Shown: positions 47,850-55,729 of the stretch, one piece after another
How positions within the stretch are numbered: position 1 is the first letter of the stretch
How the letters are laid out: each line of letters starts with the position of its first letter
Assembly (NCBI GenBank): GCA_964537395.1
Contig: CAZIBN010000006.1
Coordinates: 5,380-69,379 of the forward strand
Reading direction: 5' to 3'
DNA from: GWA2-66-18 sp964537395
Lineage (GTDB): Bacteria; Elusimicrobiota; Elusimicrobia; UBA1565; UBA9628
DNA length: 64,000 nt
Notes under the pieces: model-generated
What the model was told of the DNA's origin: nothing
Seen by the model: only the letters and a program-made list of their open reading frames with translations
Database searches by the model: none
Made by a program: the position numbers and the translations under genes

Positions 47850-48574
47850 GCGTCGGCTTGATCGGCTTTGGGCGTCTGGGCCGTTTGCTCGCCCGGCACT
47901 TCGCGCGCGACGCTAAAATCCATGTCTACGACGTGAAGCTTGACGCTCGCCGCGCGCGTGCGCTGGGCGTCGTTCCCTCGACCTTGGCGCAGGCCTGCGC
48001 CCAGGACGTCGTCGTGCTGTGCGTGCCGATGGCTGCCTTCGAGGGCGTGGCGCGCCGCATCAAGACCTTGGTCCGTCCGGGCGCGCTCGTCGTCGACACC
48101 TGCTCGGTCAAGGAGCACTCTGTTCGGGCCATGAAGCGCTGGCTCCCTAAGAGCGTGAGCCTGCTCGGCACGCATCCGAACTTCGGCCCCGACAGCGCCG
48201 CCGATTCCCTCAAGGACCGCACCATCGTGCTGTGCCGGGTGCGCATGCCGGACGCGCTGTACCGGCGCGCTAGGCGCGCGCTCGTGCGCAAGGGCCTGCG
48301 TGTCGTCGAGCTCACGCCGCGCGAGCACGACCGCCGCATGGCCTCTTCGTTGGTTCTGACCCATTTCATCGGACGCGGACTGATCGCCTACGGCGCGAAG
48401 GCGACCGGCGTGGACACCGAGGGCTACAAGCGCCTTCTGCGCATCCTCGAGACGGTGCAGAACGATAGCTGGCAGCTGTTCTCGGACATGAACCGCTTCA
48501 ACGCCTACGCTGCGCCGATGCGCCGCCGCTTCCTCGCGGCTCTAAAAGAGACTGACAAAAGAGTGACCTCTTGA
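47846..48574 (+). CDS. tyrA: Prephenate/arogenate dehydrogenase
   Basis: A 242-residue NAD(P)-dependent enzyme of tyrosine synthesis. The Rossmann start is 'MSVGLIGFGRLGRLLARHF'; 'VVLCVPMAAFE' and 'ALVVDTCSVKEH' follow, and 'LLGTHPNFGPDSA' holds the conserved active-site His (usual motif GxHPMFGP). It lacks an ACT or chorismate mutase domain. ATG overlaps the aminotransferase stop, and the end overlaps pheA (TTGA). Compact compared with the usual 280-370 residues. Confidence 0.9.
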   Translation: MSVGLIGFGRLGRLLARHFARDAKIHVYDVKLDARRARALGVVPSTLAQACAQDVVVLCVPMAAFEGVARRIKTLVRPGALVVDTCSVKEHSVRAMKRWLPKSVSLLGTHPNFGPDSAADSLKDRTIVLCRVRMPDALYRRARRALVRKGLRVVELTPREHDRRMASSLVLTHFIGRGLIAYGAKATGVDTEGYKRLLRILETVQNDSWQLFSDMNRFNAYAAPMRRRFLAALKETDKRVTS

Positions 48575-49416
48575 AGGTCGCCTACCAGGGCGTCCCCGGC
48601 GCGTACAGCGAGGCGGCGCTGCGCCTTCATTTCGGGCCGGGCGCCGAGCCCCTCGGGTTCGCGTTCAGCGAGCAGGTCTTCGACGCGGTGGAGGACGGCC
48701 GGGCGGACGCCGGCTTCGTGCCGGTGGAGAACAGCATCGCGGGCTCGGTGGGGGTCAACACGGACCTTCTGCTCGAGCGAAAGGTGTTCGCGACCGCGGA
48801 GGCGTACCTCCCCATCGATCATTGCCTGCTCGGCCGCCCGGGCGACCGGCTCGAGGACGTGACCACCGTGTACTCCCATCCCATCGCCCTGGCCCAGTGC
48901 CGGGATTTCCTGAATACGCGCAAGCTGCGGGCGATCCCCGAGTACGACACCGCCGGCGCCGCTGAGCTCGTCTCCCAGCGCCGGCTTCCCGGCGAGGCCG
49001 CGATCGCCTCGAAGCGCTGCGCCGAGGTTTACAGCCTGGAGGTCCTGGCGTCGGACATCCAGAGCGTGAAGGGGAACTTCACACGCTTCCTCGCCTTCCG
49101 CCGCGAGGGCGACGCGCGCGCGGCGAACAAGACGGAGAAAACCAGCCTCGCCTTCTCCGTGCACCATCATCCCGGCGCGCTTCTCGAATGTCTGAAGCTG
49201 TTCGCCGACCACGCGATCAACCTGACCAAGCTGGAGTCGCGGCCCATCGCGTCCAACCCGTTCGAGTATTCGTTCTTTGTCGATTTCCTGGGTGGGGCCG
49301 ACGACGAGGCGGTGAGCGCCGCGCTCGCCGAGCTGCGCGCCGCGGCGCGCCACGTGAAGGTGCTCGGCTCGTATCCGTTGGCCGAGAGGCCTACCTCCGG
49401 GCCGCGCCCAGGATGA
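48571..49416 (+). CDS. pheA: Prephenate dehydratase with ACT domain
   Basis: A 281-residue enzyme converting prephenate to phenylpyruvate. 'VAYQGVPGAYSEAAL' and 'VPVENSIAGSVG' are catalytic-domain motifs; 'SVKGNFTRFLAF' holds the catalytic Thr of the TRF motif. The C-terminal ACT domain (about 195-270) has 'HHPGALLECLKLFADHAINLTKLESRPIASNPFEYSFFVDF' split motifs GAL and ESRP for phenylalanine feedback. The TTG start overlaps the tyrA TGA. The last 26 nt overlap the convergent DAHP synthase gene. Confidence 0.94.
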   Translation: MKVAYQGVPGAYSEAALRLHFGPGAEPLGFAFSEQVFDAVEDGRADAGFVPVENSIAGSVGVNTDLLLERKVFATAEAYLPIDHCLLGRPGDRLEDVTTVYSHPIALAQCRDFLNTRKLRAIPEYDTAGAAELVSQRRLPGEAAIASKRCAEVYSLEVLASDIQSVKGNFTRFLAFRREGDARAANKTEKTSLAFSVHHHPGALLECLKLFADHAINLTKLESRPIASNPFEYSFFVDFLGGADDEAVSAALAELRAAARHVKVLGSYPLAERPTSGPRPG

Positions 49417-50440
49417 GCTTTTCCGTCTCGTCCCAGCCCAGGCAGGCGTCGGTGATCGAGACGCCGTAGCGCAGGCTGCCCGGGCTTTTGAGATCCTTCG
49501 GCAGGTCCTGTCGCCCCGCGAAGAGGTTGCTCTCGATCATGAGCCCCGCGATCGGCGAGCCTCCGGCTCGGACCTGATCCAGGCACGCGTCGAAGACGCC
49601 CGGCTGGCGGCGGTGGTCCTTGCCGGAGTTGCCGTGGCTGCAGTCGACCATCAGGCGCGGATCCAGGTCCGCCCTCTTGAGCTTCTCCGCGCAGGCGAGG
49701 ACCGAGGCGCGGTCGAAGTTCGGCTCGCGGCCGCCGCGCAGGACGACATGGCAGCTCTTGTTGCCGCGCGTGCGGTACACCGACACGCGCCCGTCCGGGT
49801 CGACGCCGAGGAAATGGTGCGGCGCCGCGGCGGACTTGATCGCGTCGAGGGCGACCTGGATGTCGCCCTCGGTGCCGTTCTTGAAGCCGACGGGGCTCGA
49901 GAGGCCGCTGGCGAGTTCGCGGTGGGTCTGGGATTCGGTGGTGCGCGCGCCGATCGCGTGCCAGCTGATCAGGTCCGCGAGGTACTGCGGTGAAACCGGG
50001 TCGAGGGCCTCGGTCGCGGCGGGAAGGCCGAGCTTGCTCACGCGCAGGAGCAGCTTGCGAGCGGCCTTGAGCCCATCCTCGATATGGAACGTGCCGTCCA
50101 TGCGCGGGTCGTTGATGAGGCCCTTCCAGCCGACCGTGGTGCGGGGCTTCTCGAAGTACACGCGCATGACGAGCACGAAGCGGTCCTTCACCTTTTCCGC
50201 GAGCTCGCGCAGGCGCTCGGCGTACTCGAACGCGGCGCGCGGATCGTGGATCGAGCAGGGCCCTACGACGACGAAGAGGCGCTCGTCCTTGCCGTCGAGG
50301 ATGGCGCGGATCTCGCGGCGGCCGCGCGCGACGGTCTCCAGGCATCGCTCCGACGCGGGCAGGAGCTTGCACACCTGGCGGGGCGCGGGCAATGAATGGT
50401 GCCCGGCGATATTCGTGTCGACGAGCTTCGCTTTTTTCAC
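49391..50440 (-). CDS. aroG: 3-deoxy-7-phosphoheptulonate (DAHP) synthase, AroF/G/H type
   Basis: A 349-residue type I-alpha enzyme condensing phosphoenolpyruvate and erythrose 4-phosphate, the first step to chorismate. 'VVVGPCSIHDPRAAFEYAERL', 'MRVYFEKPRTTVGWKGLINDP' and 'LMVDCSHGNSGKDHRRQP' are diagnostic. Feedback specificity (Phe, Tyr or Trp) is not decided by what I can see, so the symbol is generic. The gene faces the aromatic operon tail to tail and overlaps pheA by 26 nt, so antisense effects between the two are possible. A near-consensus promoter lies 8 nt before its GTG start. Confidence 0.95.
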   Translation of the reverse strand: MKKAKLVDTNIAGHHSLPAPRQVCKLLPASERCLETVARGRREIRAILDGKDERLFVVVGPCSIHDPRAAFEYAERLRELAEKVKDRFVLVMRVYFEKPRTTVGWKGLINDPRMDGTFHIEDGLKAARKLLLRVSKLGLPAATEALDPVSPQYLADLISWHAIGARTTESQTHRELASGLSSPVGFKNGTEGDIQVALDAIKSAAAPHHFLGVDPDGRVSVYRTRGNKSCHVVLRGGREPNFDRASVLACAEKLKRADLDPRLMVDCSHGNSGKDHRRQPGVFDACLDQVRAGGSPIAGLMIESNLFAGRQDLPKDLKSPGSLRYGVSITDACLGWDETEKLILGAARR

Positions 50441-50448
50441 GCGGGGGC

Positions 50449-50477
50449 AGTGTACCCTGATACCGCGCCACCGTCAA
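50449..50477 (-). promoter_or_regulatory. Promoter TTGACG-N17-TACACT of DAHP synthase
   Basis: On the minus strand TTGACG (50472-50477), exactly 17 nt, TACACT (50449-50454), then 8 nt to the GTG at 50440. There is no Shine-Dalgarno site, so the mRNA should be leaderless. No TyrR- or Trp-type operator was recognised. Confidence 0.75.
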
Positions 50478-50523
50478 GCTCGCGAGGGACGGTCGAGCCT
50501 CGCTTGAGCTCGCGTAGTCGCGT

Positions 50524-50586
50524 CCGGGAGGATAATCCTCCGGGCCCGGCGACCGCGCGCCGGCTCCCTCCGGATCATCCTCCCGG
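50524..50586. repeat. Nested inverted repeat
   Basis: CCGGGAGGAT (50524-50533) and ATCCTCCCGG (50577-50586) are perfect outer arms, and CCGGCG/CGCCGG form an inner stem. A third partly palindromic ATCCTCCGGG follows the left arm. It could be a bidirectional terminator or a mobile palindrome. Confidence 0.65.
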
Positions 50587-50646
50587 CCTACCTGGTGAGC
50601 TCGTGCGGCTCGACCTCCGCCGACATGCGGGTATGACGATGACGAG

Positions 50647-50688
50647 GTTATCCCCAGCGTTTCCAACGTTGGAAGTGCTGGGGATAAC
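50647..50688. repeat. Dispersed palindromic repeat A, copy 2 (42 bp)
   Basis: The arms GTTATCCCCAGC (50647-50658) and GCTGGGGATAAC (50677-50688) are perfect, with the inner perfect palindrome TTCCAACGTTGGAA (50661-50674). This is the most symmetric copy, identical to copy 1 at 40 of 42 positions. Confidence 0.88.
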
Positions 50689-50874
50689 TTCGATGCAAAC
50701 GATGGGTTCGAAATTGTCGGAGCGCGCGCGACCGAGCCATTAGGCGAGGAAGTGCCCCTTCCAAATTCCGTAGGGAAGGGGCCGGTCGCCCGGCCCGGAG
50801 GGATTCTCCCCACCCGTGCCACGATGAAGCGCGCAAGGCCGCCCGACGATATCAGAAATAAAAAGTACAAGCCC

Positions 50875-50903
50875 TTGTCAAACTGTTACGCTTCTGTTAT
50901 TCT
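50875..50903 (+). promoter_or_regulatory. Promoter TTGTCA-N17-TATTCT of the signalling block
   Basis: TTGTCA (50875-50880) and TATTCT (50898-50903) are 17 nt apart. Transcription would start near 50910, leaving a leader of about 28 nt with a clear AAGGAG (50926-50931) 6 nt before the ATG at 50938. This is a conventional leadered promoter, unlike most others here. Confidence 0.6.
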
Positions 50904-50937
50904 TGGCGGGCCTACAGACGCTATTAAGGAGATTGGA

Positions 50938-51366
50938 ATGAGCTATCGAGTGAAGAGAATCGATCCCTATTGGTTCAAGCATCCTATCCTCCCGATCGCC
51001 GTTTTCATCGGCGCCGCCCTGGCGCTCGGCGCGGGCTTCGCGAACAAGCCGCCCGTCGCGATCTTCGGCGCGCTGGTCGCGGCCGTCGCCATCCTGATCT
51101 CGACAAGGCCCGCGATCACCGGCACCGTGATGCTGCTCGGCTTCCTCGGCGGGCTGGTCACGTTCGTGATCTCGCCCAACACCACGAACGCGTCCTTGAG
51201 CGTTGGTCAGAAGGCCCTGTCGGTCGGCTTCTACACCTTGTTCTATGCAGTCCTCACGGAGGGCGCCTTGTTGCTGCTCGCCGTCGTCTACAACTTCTTC
51301 GCCGCGATCAGCTCTCTCGGCGGCCTCAGCCTCGAACTCGAGGATGAGGGCGGGACCGAGGAATAG
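50938..51366 (+). CDS. Small polytopic membrane protein of unknown function
   Basis: A 142-residue protein with about four helices (roughly 18-36, 40-57, 60-78 and 95-125) and an acidic C-terminal tail (LELEDEGGTEE). AAGGAG lies 6 nt upstream of ATG 50938; the open frame runs further upstream, but only this start has a ribosome site and promoter. It heads the signalling block, ending 7 nt before the OmpR-like gene, and could be an input membrane component. Family not recognised. Confidence 0.75.
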   Translation: MSYRVKRIDPYWFKHPILPIAVFIGAALALGAGFANKPPVAIFGALVAAVAILISTRPAITGTVMLLGFLGGLVTFVISPNTTNASLSVGQKALSVGFYTLFYAVLTEGALLLLAVVYNFFAAISSLGGLSLELEDEGGTEE

Positions 51367-51373
51367 CGCCTCA

Positions 51374-52171
51374 ATGAGAACCAGCGTCGTCTACGGCTCG
51401 CGTGAGCCCAATCGCGCGGCCGTCATCCTCGAGGCCCTTCAGGCTGCCGGGATGACCGTCACCGTCGCGCAGAAGGCCAAGGAAGTGCAGGGGCTTCTGG
51501 CGCACCGCGGCTGCGATCTCCTGATCATCGGCCAAAAGCTCGTCGATGAGGACGGAGTGGATCTCGTCAAGCAGCTGCGCGCCAAGGGTCCGGCCCGGCA
51601 GATGCCGATCGTCGCTCTCGTCGAGCATGCCGATCAGCCGGCGGCCGCTTCGGCGCCGTCGAAGCATGCGTACGCCTTGTTCGGCCGCTCGGGACCGTCG
51701 TCGGCGCCGGCTCAGGCCTCGGCGAAGGACCGGGTCTCCCAGCGCCTCGCGTTCTTCCAGGCGGGCGCGGACGAGTGCCTCTCTCTCAACTGGGACGCGG
51801 CCGAGTGCCTCGCCCGCATCAAGGCGGTGCTGCGCCGCACCCAGGTCAACGCCTCCGAGGAGATCATAAACATGGGGGAGATCGAGCTCAACCTCACGAG
51901 CTATACCCTCCACATCTCGAAGAAGCGCGTTCCGCTGACGTCGAAGGAGCTCGACCTGCTCTATGTATTCCTGAGCTCGGCCAACCGCGTGCTCTCCCGT
52001 CCGTACCTGATCGAGCGCGTGTGGGGCTACAACTATTTCGGTTCGCCGCGAACCGTGGACGTGCACGTGCGCCGGCTTCGCGAGAAGCTCGGCGTCGCGG
52101 CGAAGTACATCACGACCATTCCCTGCGTCGGCTACAAGCTCGTGCCCCCCGGCGCGGAGATGAGGAGATAA
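51374..52171 (+). CDS. OmpR-family regulator with a pseudo-receiver domain
   Basis: A 265-residue protein. Residues 1-155 have the receiver fold order, but the phospho-accepting Asp position reads 'CDLLIIGQKLVDEDG' (Gly where Asp is expected). The acidic pair near the N-terminus is also absent ('MRTSVVYGSREPNRAAV'). An insert of about 35 residues rich in Ala, Ser and Pro (about 88-122) interrupts it. Residues 165-260 are an intact winged-helix DNA-binding domain ('LTSKELDLLYVFLSSANRVLSRPYLIERVWGYNYFGSPRTVDVHVRRLREKLG' in parts). It is therefore probably controlled without phosphorylation. It is followed 1 nt later by a normal receiver protein. Confidence 0.88.
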   Translation: MRTSVVYGSREPNRAAVILEALQAAGMTVTVAQKAKEVQGLLAHRGCDLLIIGQKLVDEDGVDLVKQLRAKGPARQMPIVALVEHADQPAAASAPSKHAYALFGRSGPSSAPAQASAKDRVSQRLAFFQAGADECLSLNWDAAECLARIKAVLRRTQVNASEEIINMGEIELNLTSYTLHISKKRVPLTSKELDLLYVFLSSANRVLSRPYLIERVWGYNYFGSPRTVDVHVRRLREKLGVAAKYITTIPCVGYKLVPPGAEMRR

Positions 52172-52172
52172 C

Positions 52173-52559
52173 ATGGCGAAGCTTCCGAAGCTGCTCATCA
52201 TCGACGACGACGCCCACCTTCGCGAGAGCCTCGCCGAGGTCCTCGAGCTCGACGGCTTCGAGTGCCATCAGGCCGGCGCGGCCAAGGAAGGCATCGCGGC
52301 CGCCATCAAGATCGATCCTGACGCCGTGATCATGGACATCCAGCTGCCGGACTCCTCGGGCTTCCAGATCTGCCAGGAGCTGCGCAAGCGCTCCAAGATC
52401 ACGATCCTGATCATGATGACCGGACGCTTCCTCTCGTCGGAGGAGAAGAAGCAGGGCTTCGAGCTCGGGGCCGACGAATACATCACCAAGCCCTTCGATC
52501 TCGCGGAGCTGTCGGCCCGCATCAAGCAGCTGTTGTCGCGAAACGCGACCAAAGGCTGA
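52173..52559 (+). CDS. Single-domain response regulator (CheY-like)
   Basis: A 128-residue stand-alone receiver. The acidic cluster 'LLIIDDDAHLRESLAEVLELDGF', the phospho-acceptor Asp in 'DAVIMDIQLPDSSGFQI' (about residue 52), the Thr in 'MMTGRF' and the Lys in 'YITKPFDLAEL' are all present, so it can be phosphorylated. There is no output domain. Its GAGGAG ribosome site overlaps the end of the previous gene. Probably takes phosphate from the kinase encoded next. Confidence 0.92.
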   Translation: MAKLPKLLIIDDDAHLRESLAEVLELDGFECHQAGAAKEGIAAAIKIDPDAVIMDIQLPDSSGFQICQELRKRSKITILIMMTGRFLSSEEKKQGFELGADEYITKPFDLAELSARIKQLLSRNATKG

Positions 52560-52625
52560 CCACGCCTCCGGCGTAACAAATTCGTGTTCCTGTACAGGCA
52601 TAATTTGGGCACGGAACAATAACCC

Positions 52626-54509
52626 ATGGCCTCCACCAGGAACCGCGGCAAGCTCGCCTACAAGATCCTCTTCTGGTTCCTGCTTATTTCCCTGGCGCCG
52701 ATGATCTTCGTCGGCTGGCACCTCGTCGGGATCACCCAGCAGTCTCTGCGCAAGGAGACTTTGGCGATGCAGGAATCCCTCGCCGTCGGCTTCTCGGACA
52801 CGACCTACAAGTACGTCACGACCTTCCGCAACGTGCTGACCGAGACGGCCGGCCTCGAAGATTTCGTCTCGATGAACCCCGGCAAGCAGCAGCAGTATCT
52901 CAACCGGATCCTCCAGATCCACTTCGCGGTATTGGAATTGTCCGTCCTGAACGATAAGGGCGTCGAGACCCTGCGCATCGGCCGCTTCCTCGGCCCCAAC
53001 CCCGATATGCGCGATTTTCGCGGCGAGGATTCCTTCGCCGGCGCGATGGGCCCGCGGGGCCAGTTCATCGGCCATCTCGAGCGCTTTCAAGGGCTGTATC
53101 CGACCGTCACCATCTCCGTGCCGATCATGGACCAGCGCGTCCAGCCCGCCAAGGCCGTCGGCGCCGTCTCGGCGCGCGTGAGCCTCAACGGCCTCTCCAC
53201 CATGCTCGCGATGGAGTTCCCGGCCTCCGGAAAAAGCCAGGCTGCCGTTATGACCCGCGACGGCTTCCTGATCGCGCACTCCGACCCGCGCGAGATCTAC
53301 CGCCCCGACGCGCGCATGCCTCCGGAGGTCGAGAAGGTTCTCACATCTCAAGATAACGTCAAGGGGGGCGGGGAAATCGGCATCGAGGGCGGCAAGCGCC
53401 TGCTCGGCGCGTTCAGCCTCATCGACAAGCTCGACTGGATCGTCTACGTCCAGCAGCCGGTCGAGGCCGCCTATCAGACCGCCGCCGACATGAAGGCGCA
53501 GATCTTCCGCGTGCTGATCTGGGTCGTGCTGTTCACCGTCCTGCTCTCGCTGGCCGTCGCCGGCCACATCACCCAGCCCATCCGTATTTTAAAGGAGGCC
53601 GCCGACCGCCTCGGCAAGGGCCAGTTCGAGGACCTGCCCGAGGTCGTGACCACCAACGACGAGATCGGCGACCTGGCGCAGACCTTCCTCGGCATGAGCG
53701 AATCGCTCAAGGAAAAGACGGGCGAGCTCATCCACGCGAAGCAGGAGCTCGAGAAGTTCACCAAGTTCCTGGAGAAGCGCGTGGACTCGCGCACCCGCGA
53801 GCTCAAGGCCGCCCAGGACGAGCTCATCAAGAAGGAGCGCCTTGCCGCGATCGGCCAGATGGCCTCCGTCGTCGGCCATGAGATCAGAAATCCGCTCGCC
53901 GTCATCAACAACTCGATCTACTTCATCAAGACCAAGCTCGGAACGGCGGGCGGCGAGCCCGACGCGAAGATCACCAAGCACATCAAGATCATCGAGTCTG
54001 AGATCCAGCAGGCCAACGGCATCATCAACGAGATCCTGACCTACTCGCGCCAGCGCGAGCTTCAGCTCGAGAAGGTCCGCATCAACGATTGGCTCGAGGA
54101 GGTGCTGTCGGTCTATCCCTTCCCGCCGCACGTCGCGGTCGACAAGCTTTTTGATCCGGCTAATCCCATGGTGGAGATCGACAAGACCGAGATGCAGCAG
54201 GCGGTGCGCAACCTCGTCGGCAACGGCGTCGAGGTGATGCCCGCGCCGAAGGGGGGGAAGGTCACCATCCGCACCGTGATCCCCGAGGCCGGTTGGGTGC
54301 GCATCGACATCTCCGACGCGGGAAGCGGCATCCCTCAGGATGTCCTCGATAAGATATTCGCGCCGTTCTTTACGACGAAGGCGCGCGGCACGGGCCTTGG
54401 CCTGGCCGTCGTGCGCAAGGTGGTCGACCACCATAAGGGCAAGGTGGATGTCGAGAGCACGGTAGGCGTCGGGACGACATTTAAATTGTATATTCCGACG
54501 ACGGCCTGA
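52626..54509 (+). CDS. Cache-HAMP sensor histidine kinase
   Basis: A 627-residue membrane kinase: helix 1 (about 13-33), a long periplasmic dCache-like domain (about 35-290, with 'VLNDKGVETLRIGRF' and 'AAVMTRDGFLIAHSDPREIY'), helix 2 (about 296-318) and HAMP ('ITQPIRILKEAADRLGKGQFEDLPEV'). A coiled coil (370-410) follows, then the H box 'VGHEIRNPLAVINNSIYF' (His near 418), N box 'QQAVRNLVGNGVEVM', 'DAGSGIP' and 'GTGLGLAVV'. All catalytic boxes are intact. It lies between two receiver genes. Confidence 0.93.
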   Translation: MASTRNRGKLAYKILFWFLLISLAPMIFVGWHLVGITQQSLRKETLAMQESLAVGFSDTTYKYVTTFRNVLTETAGLEDFVSMNPGKQQQYLNRILQIHFAVLELSVLNDKGVETLRIGRFLGPNPDMRDFRGEDSFAGAMGPRGQFIGHLERFQGLYPTVTISVPIMDQRVQPAKAVGAVSARVSLNGLSTMLAMEFPASGKSQAAVMTRDGFLIAHSDPREIYRPDARMPPEVEKVLTSQDNVKGGGEIGIEGGKRLLGAFSLIDKLDWIVYVQQPVEAAYQTAADMKAQIFRVLIWVVLFTVLLSLAVAGHITQPIRILKEAADRLGKGQFEDLPEVVTTNDEIGDLAQTFLGMSESLKEKTGELIHAKQELEKFTKFLEKRVDSRTRELKAAQDELIKKERLAAIGQMASVVGHEIRNPLAVINNSIYFIKTKLGTAGGEPDAKITKHIKIIESEIQQANGIINEILTYSRQRELQLEKVRINDWLEEVLSVYPFPPHVAVDKLFDPANPMVEIDKTEMQQAVRNLVGNGVEVMPAPKGGKVTIRTVIPEAGWVRIDISDAGSGIPQDVLDKIFAPFFTTKARGTGLGLAVVRKVVDHHKGKVDVESTVGVGTTFKLYIPTTA

Positions 54510-54516
54510 GGAACAG

Positions 54517-55611
54517 ATGAAAGGCAAGATCCTGATCGTCGATGATGACGCGAACATGCGTGAAAGCGTCAGCGATAATTTAGAGGTGTCGGGCTACGAG
54601 ACGGCCCAGGCCTCGAGCGGGGCGGAGGCCGTCGCCCAGGTCAAGAGGACGCAGTTCGACGTCATCCTGATGGACTACAACCTGACCGACGGGACCGGCA
54701 TCGACGCGATCCAGCAGATCCGCAAGCTCAACACCGAGAGCCAGATCCTGATGGTCACCGCCCACGCCTCGCTCGACACGGCGCTCAAGGCGATCCAGGA
54801 GTCCGTCGACGACTTCCTCACCAAGCCCGTCAATTTCGACCACCTCAAGCGGGCGATCGAGAAGTCGCTCGAGAAGATGCGGCTCAAGCAGGAGCTGAAG
54901 AGCGCCAACGACAAGAACCAGCATCTGTCGGCGATGAAGTCGAAGTTCATGTCGATGGCCTCCCACGACCTCTCCAATTCGCTGATGACCTTGCAGGTCA
55001 GCTTTGAGATGCTCTCCCAGTCGCTCCAGCCCGACGTGGAGCAGCTCAAGAAGATGCGCTACATCTCTAACGGCATCGGCCAGATCTCGCGGCTCATCGA
55101 GGACCTCGTGGACTGGGCCTCGATCGAGCAGGGCAAGTTCCGCCTTGAGTCCAACCTCTTCGACGCCGGCTCGCTCGTCGAGGAGACCGCGGTCGGTCCG
55201 CAGGCGCGCGCGGCCGTGCGCGGCCTGACCCTGAAGACCGTGCTCGAGCCCGGCCTGCCGACGATCGCCGCGGACAAGAAGCGCCTGTCCCAGGTGCTCA
55301 ACAACCTTCTTGAGAACGCGATCCGTCACACGCCCAAGGGCGGCACCGTCACCGTGACCGCTGAGAAGGACGCCGCGGGCGTGCGCTTCGCCGTGCGCGA
55401 CACCGGCGACGGCATCTCGCCGGACGAGGTCGGCAAGCTGTTTCAGAGCTTTTATCAGGGCGAGAGCGCCTCCGGCGGCGGACGCCTGGGCCTTGGCCTC
55501 TCGATCTCGCGTGAGATCGTCGACAGCCACGGCGGGCGCATCTGGGTCGAGAGCGAGGGCCTGGGGAAGGGCGCCTCGTTCTTCTTCACGGTCCCGGTCG
55601 GCAAGGCTTGA
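54517..55611 (+). CDS. Receiver-histidine kinase hybrid (receiver first)
   Basis: A 364-residue soluble protein. An N-terminal receiver (1-120; acidic 'IVDDDANMRES', phospho-Asp near 54 in 'DVILMDYNLTDGTG', Lys in 'DFLTKPVNFDHL') is followed by a coiled coil. A HisKA/HATPase kinase comes next: H box 'MASHDLSNSLMTLQVS' with His near 150, N box 'QVLNNLLENAIRHTPKGG', 'DTGDGISPDEVGKLF' and 'GLGLSISREIVDSHGG'. No membrane segment is present, so it is a cytoplasmic relay that receives phosphate and signals on, probably to the NarL-type regulator downstream. Confidence 0.93.
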   Translation: MKGKILIVDDDANMRESVSDNLEVSGYETAQASSGAEAVAQVKRTQFDVILMDYNLTDGTGIDAIQQIRKLNTESQILMVTAHASLDTALKAIQESVDDFLTKPVNFDHLKRAIEKSLEKMRLKQELKSANDKNQHLSAMKSKFMSMASHDLSNSLMTLQVSFEMLSQSLQPDVEQLKKMRYISNGIGQISRLIEDLVDWASIEQGKFRLESNLFDAGSLVEETAVGPQARAAVRGLTLKTVLEPGLPTIAADKKRLSQVLNNLLENAIRHTPKGGTVTVTAEKDAAGVRFAVRDTGDGISPDEVGKLFQSFYQGESASGGGRLGLGLSISREIVDSHGGRIWVESEGLGKGASFFFTVPVGKA

Positions 55612-55636
55612 CGAAAACGTGAAATCCGTCCATAAT
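55608..55636 (+). promoter_or_regulatory. Promoter TTGACG-N17-CATAAT of the NarL-type regulator
   Basis: TTGACG (55608-55613) overlaps the stop codon of the kinase gene and CATAAT (55631-55636) follows after 17 nt. The transcript would have a leader of about 85 nt. Confidence 0.6.
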
Positions 55637-55663
55637 TTTCTGCTAAACTAGCCGAATTCTGAG

Positions 55664-55722
55664 GCCGGGCCTGAAAGGCCCGGCACAGATGCTGTTGCGG
55701 AAGTCTTTATAGCATCTAGGAG
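55664..55722 (+). promoter_or_regulatory. Structured 5' leader of the NarL-type regulator gene
   Basis: Two hairpins lie between promoter and start: a perfect GCCGGGCC-tgaaa-GGCCCGGC stem (55664-55684), and AGATGCT (55687-55693) pairing with AGCATCT (55711-55717). The second stem ends exactly at the ribosome site AGGAG (55718-55722), so it could control translation. The first hairpin has no T-run but could be an attenuator. No known riboswitch class was recognised. Confidence 0.5.
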
Positions 55723-55729
55723 AATCGAA

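Larger units (their letters stand above)
50478..50870. other. Non-coding region of about 390 bp holding two palindromic elements
   Basis: Between the divergent DAHP synthase promoter and the promoter at 50875 I see no convincing gene. It holds the nested hairpin at 50524-50586 and repeat A at 50647-50688. Open frames crossing it have neither a plausible start nor recognisable protein. Confidence 0.6.

Noticed and set aside
49167..50870. 567-residue open frame on the minus strand
   Set aside because: Runs out of frame through the DAHP synthase gene and the palindromic spacer; composition (Arg/Ala/Pro-rich) is that of a high-GC shadow.
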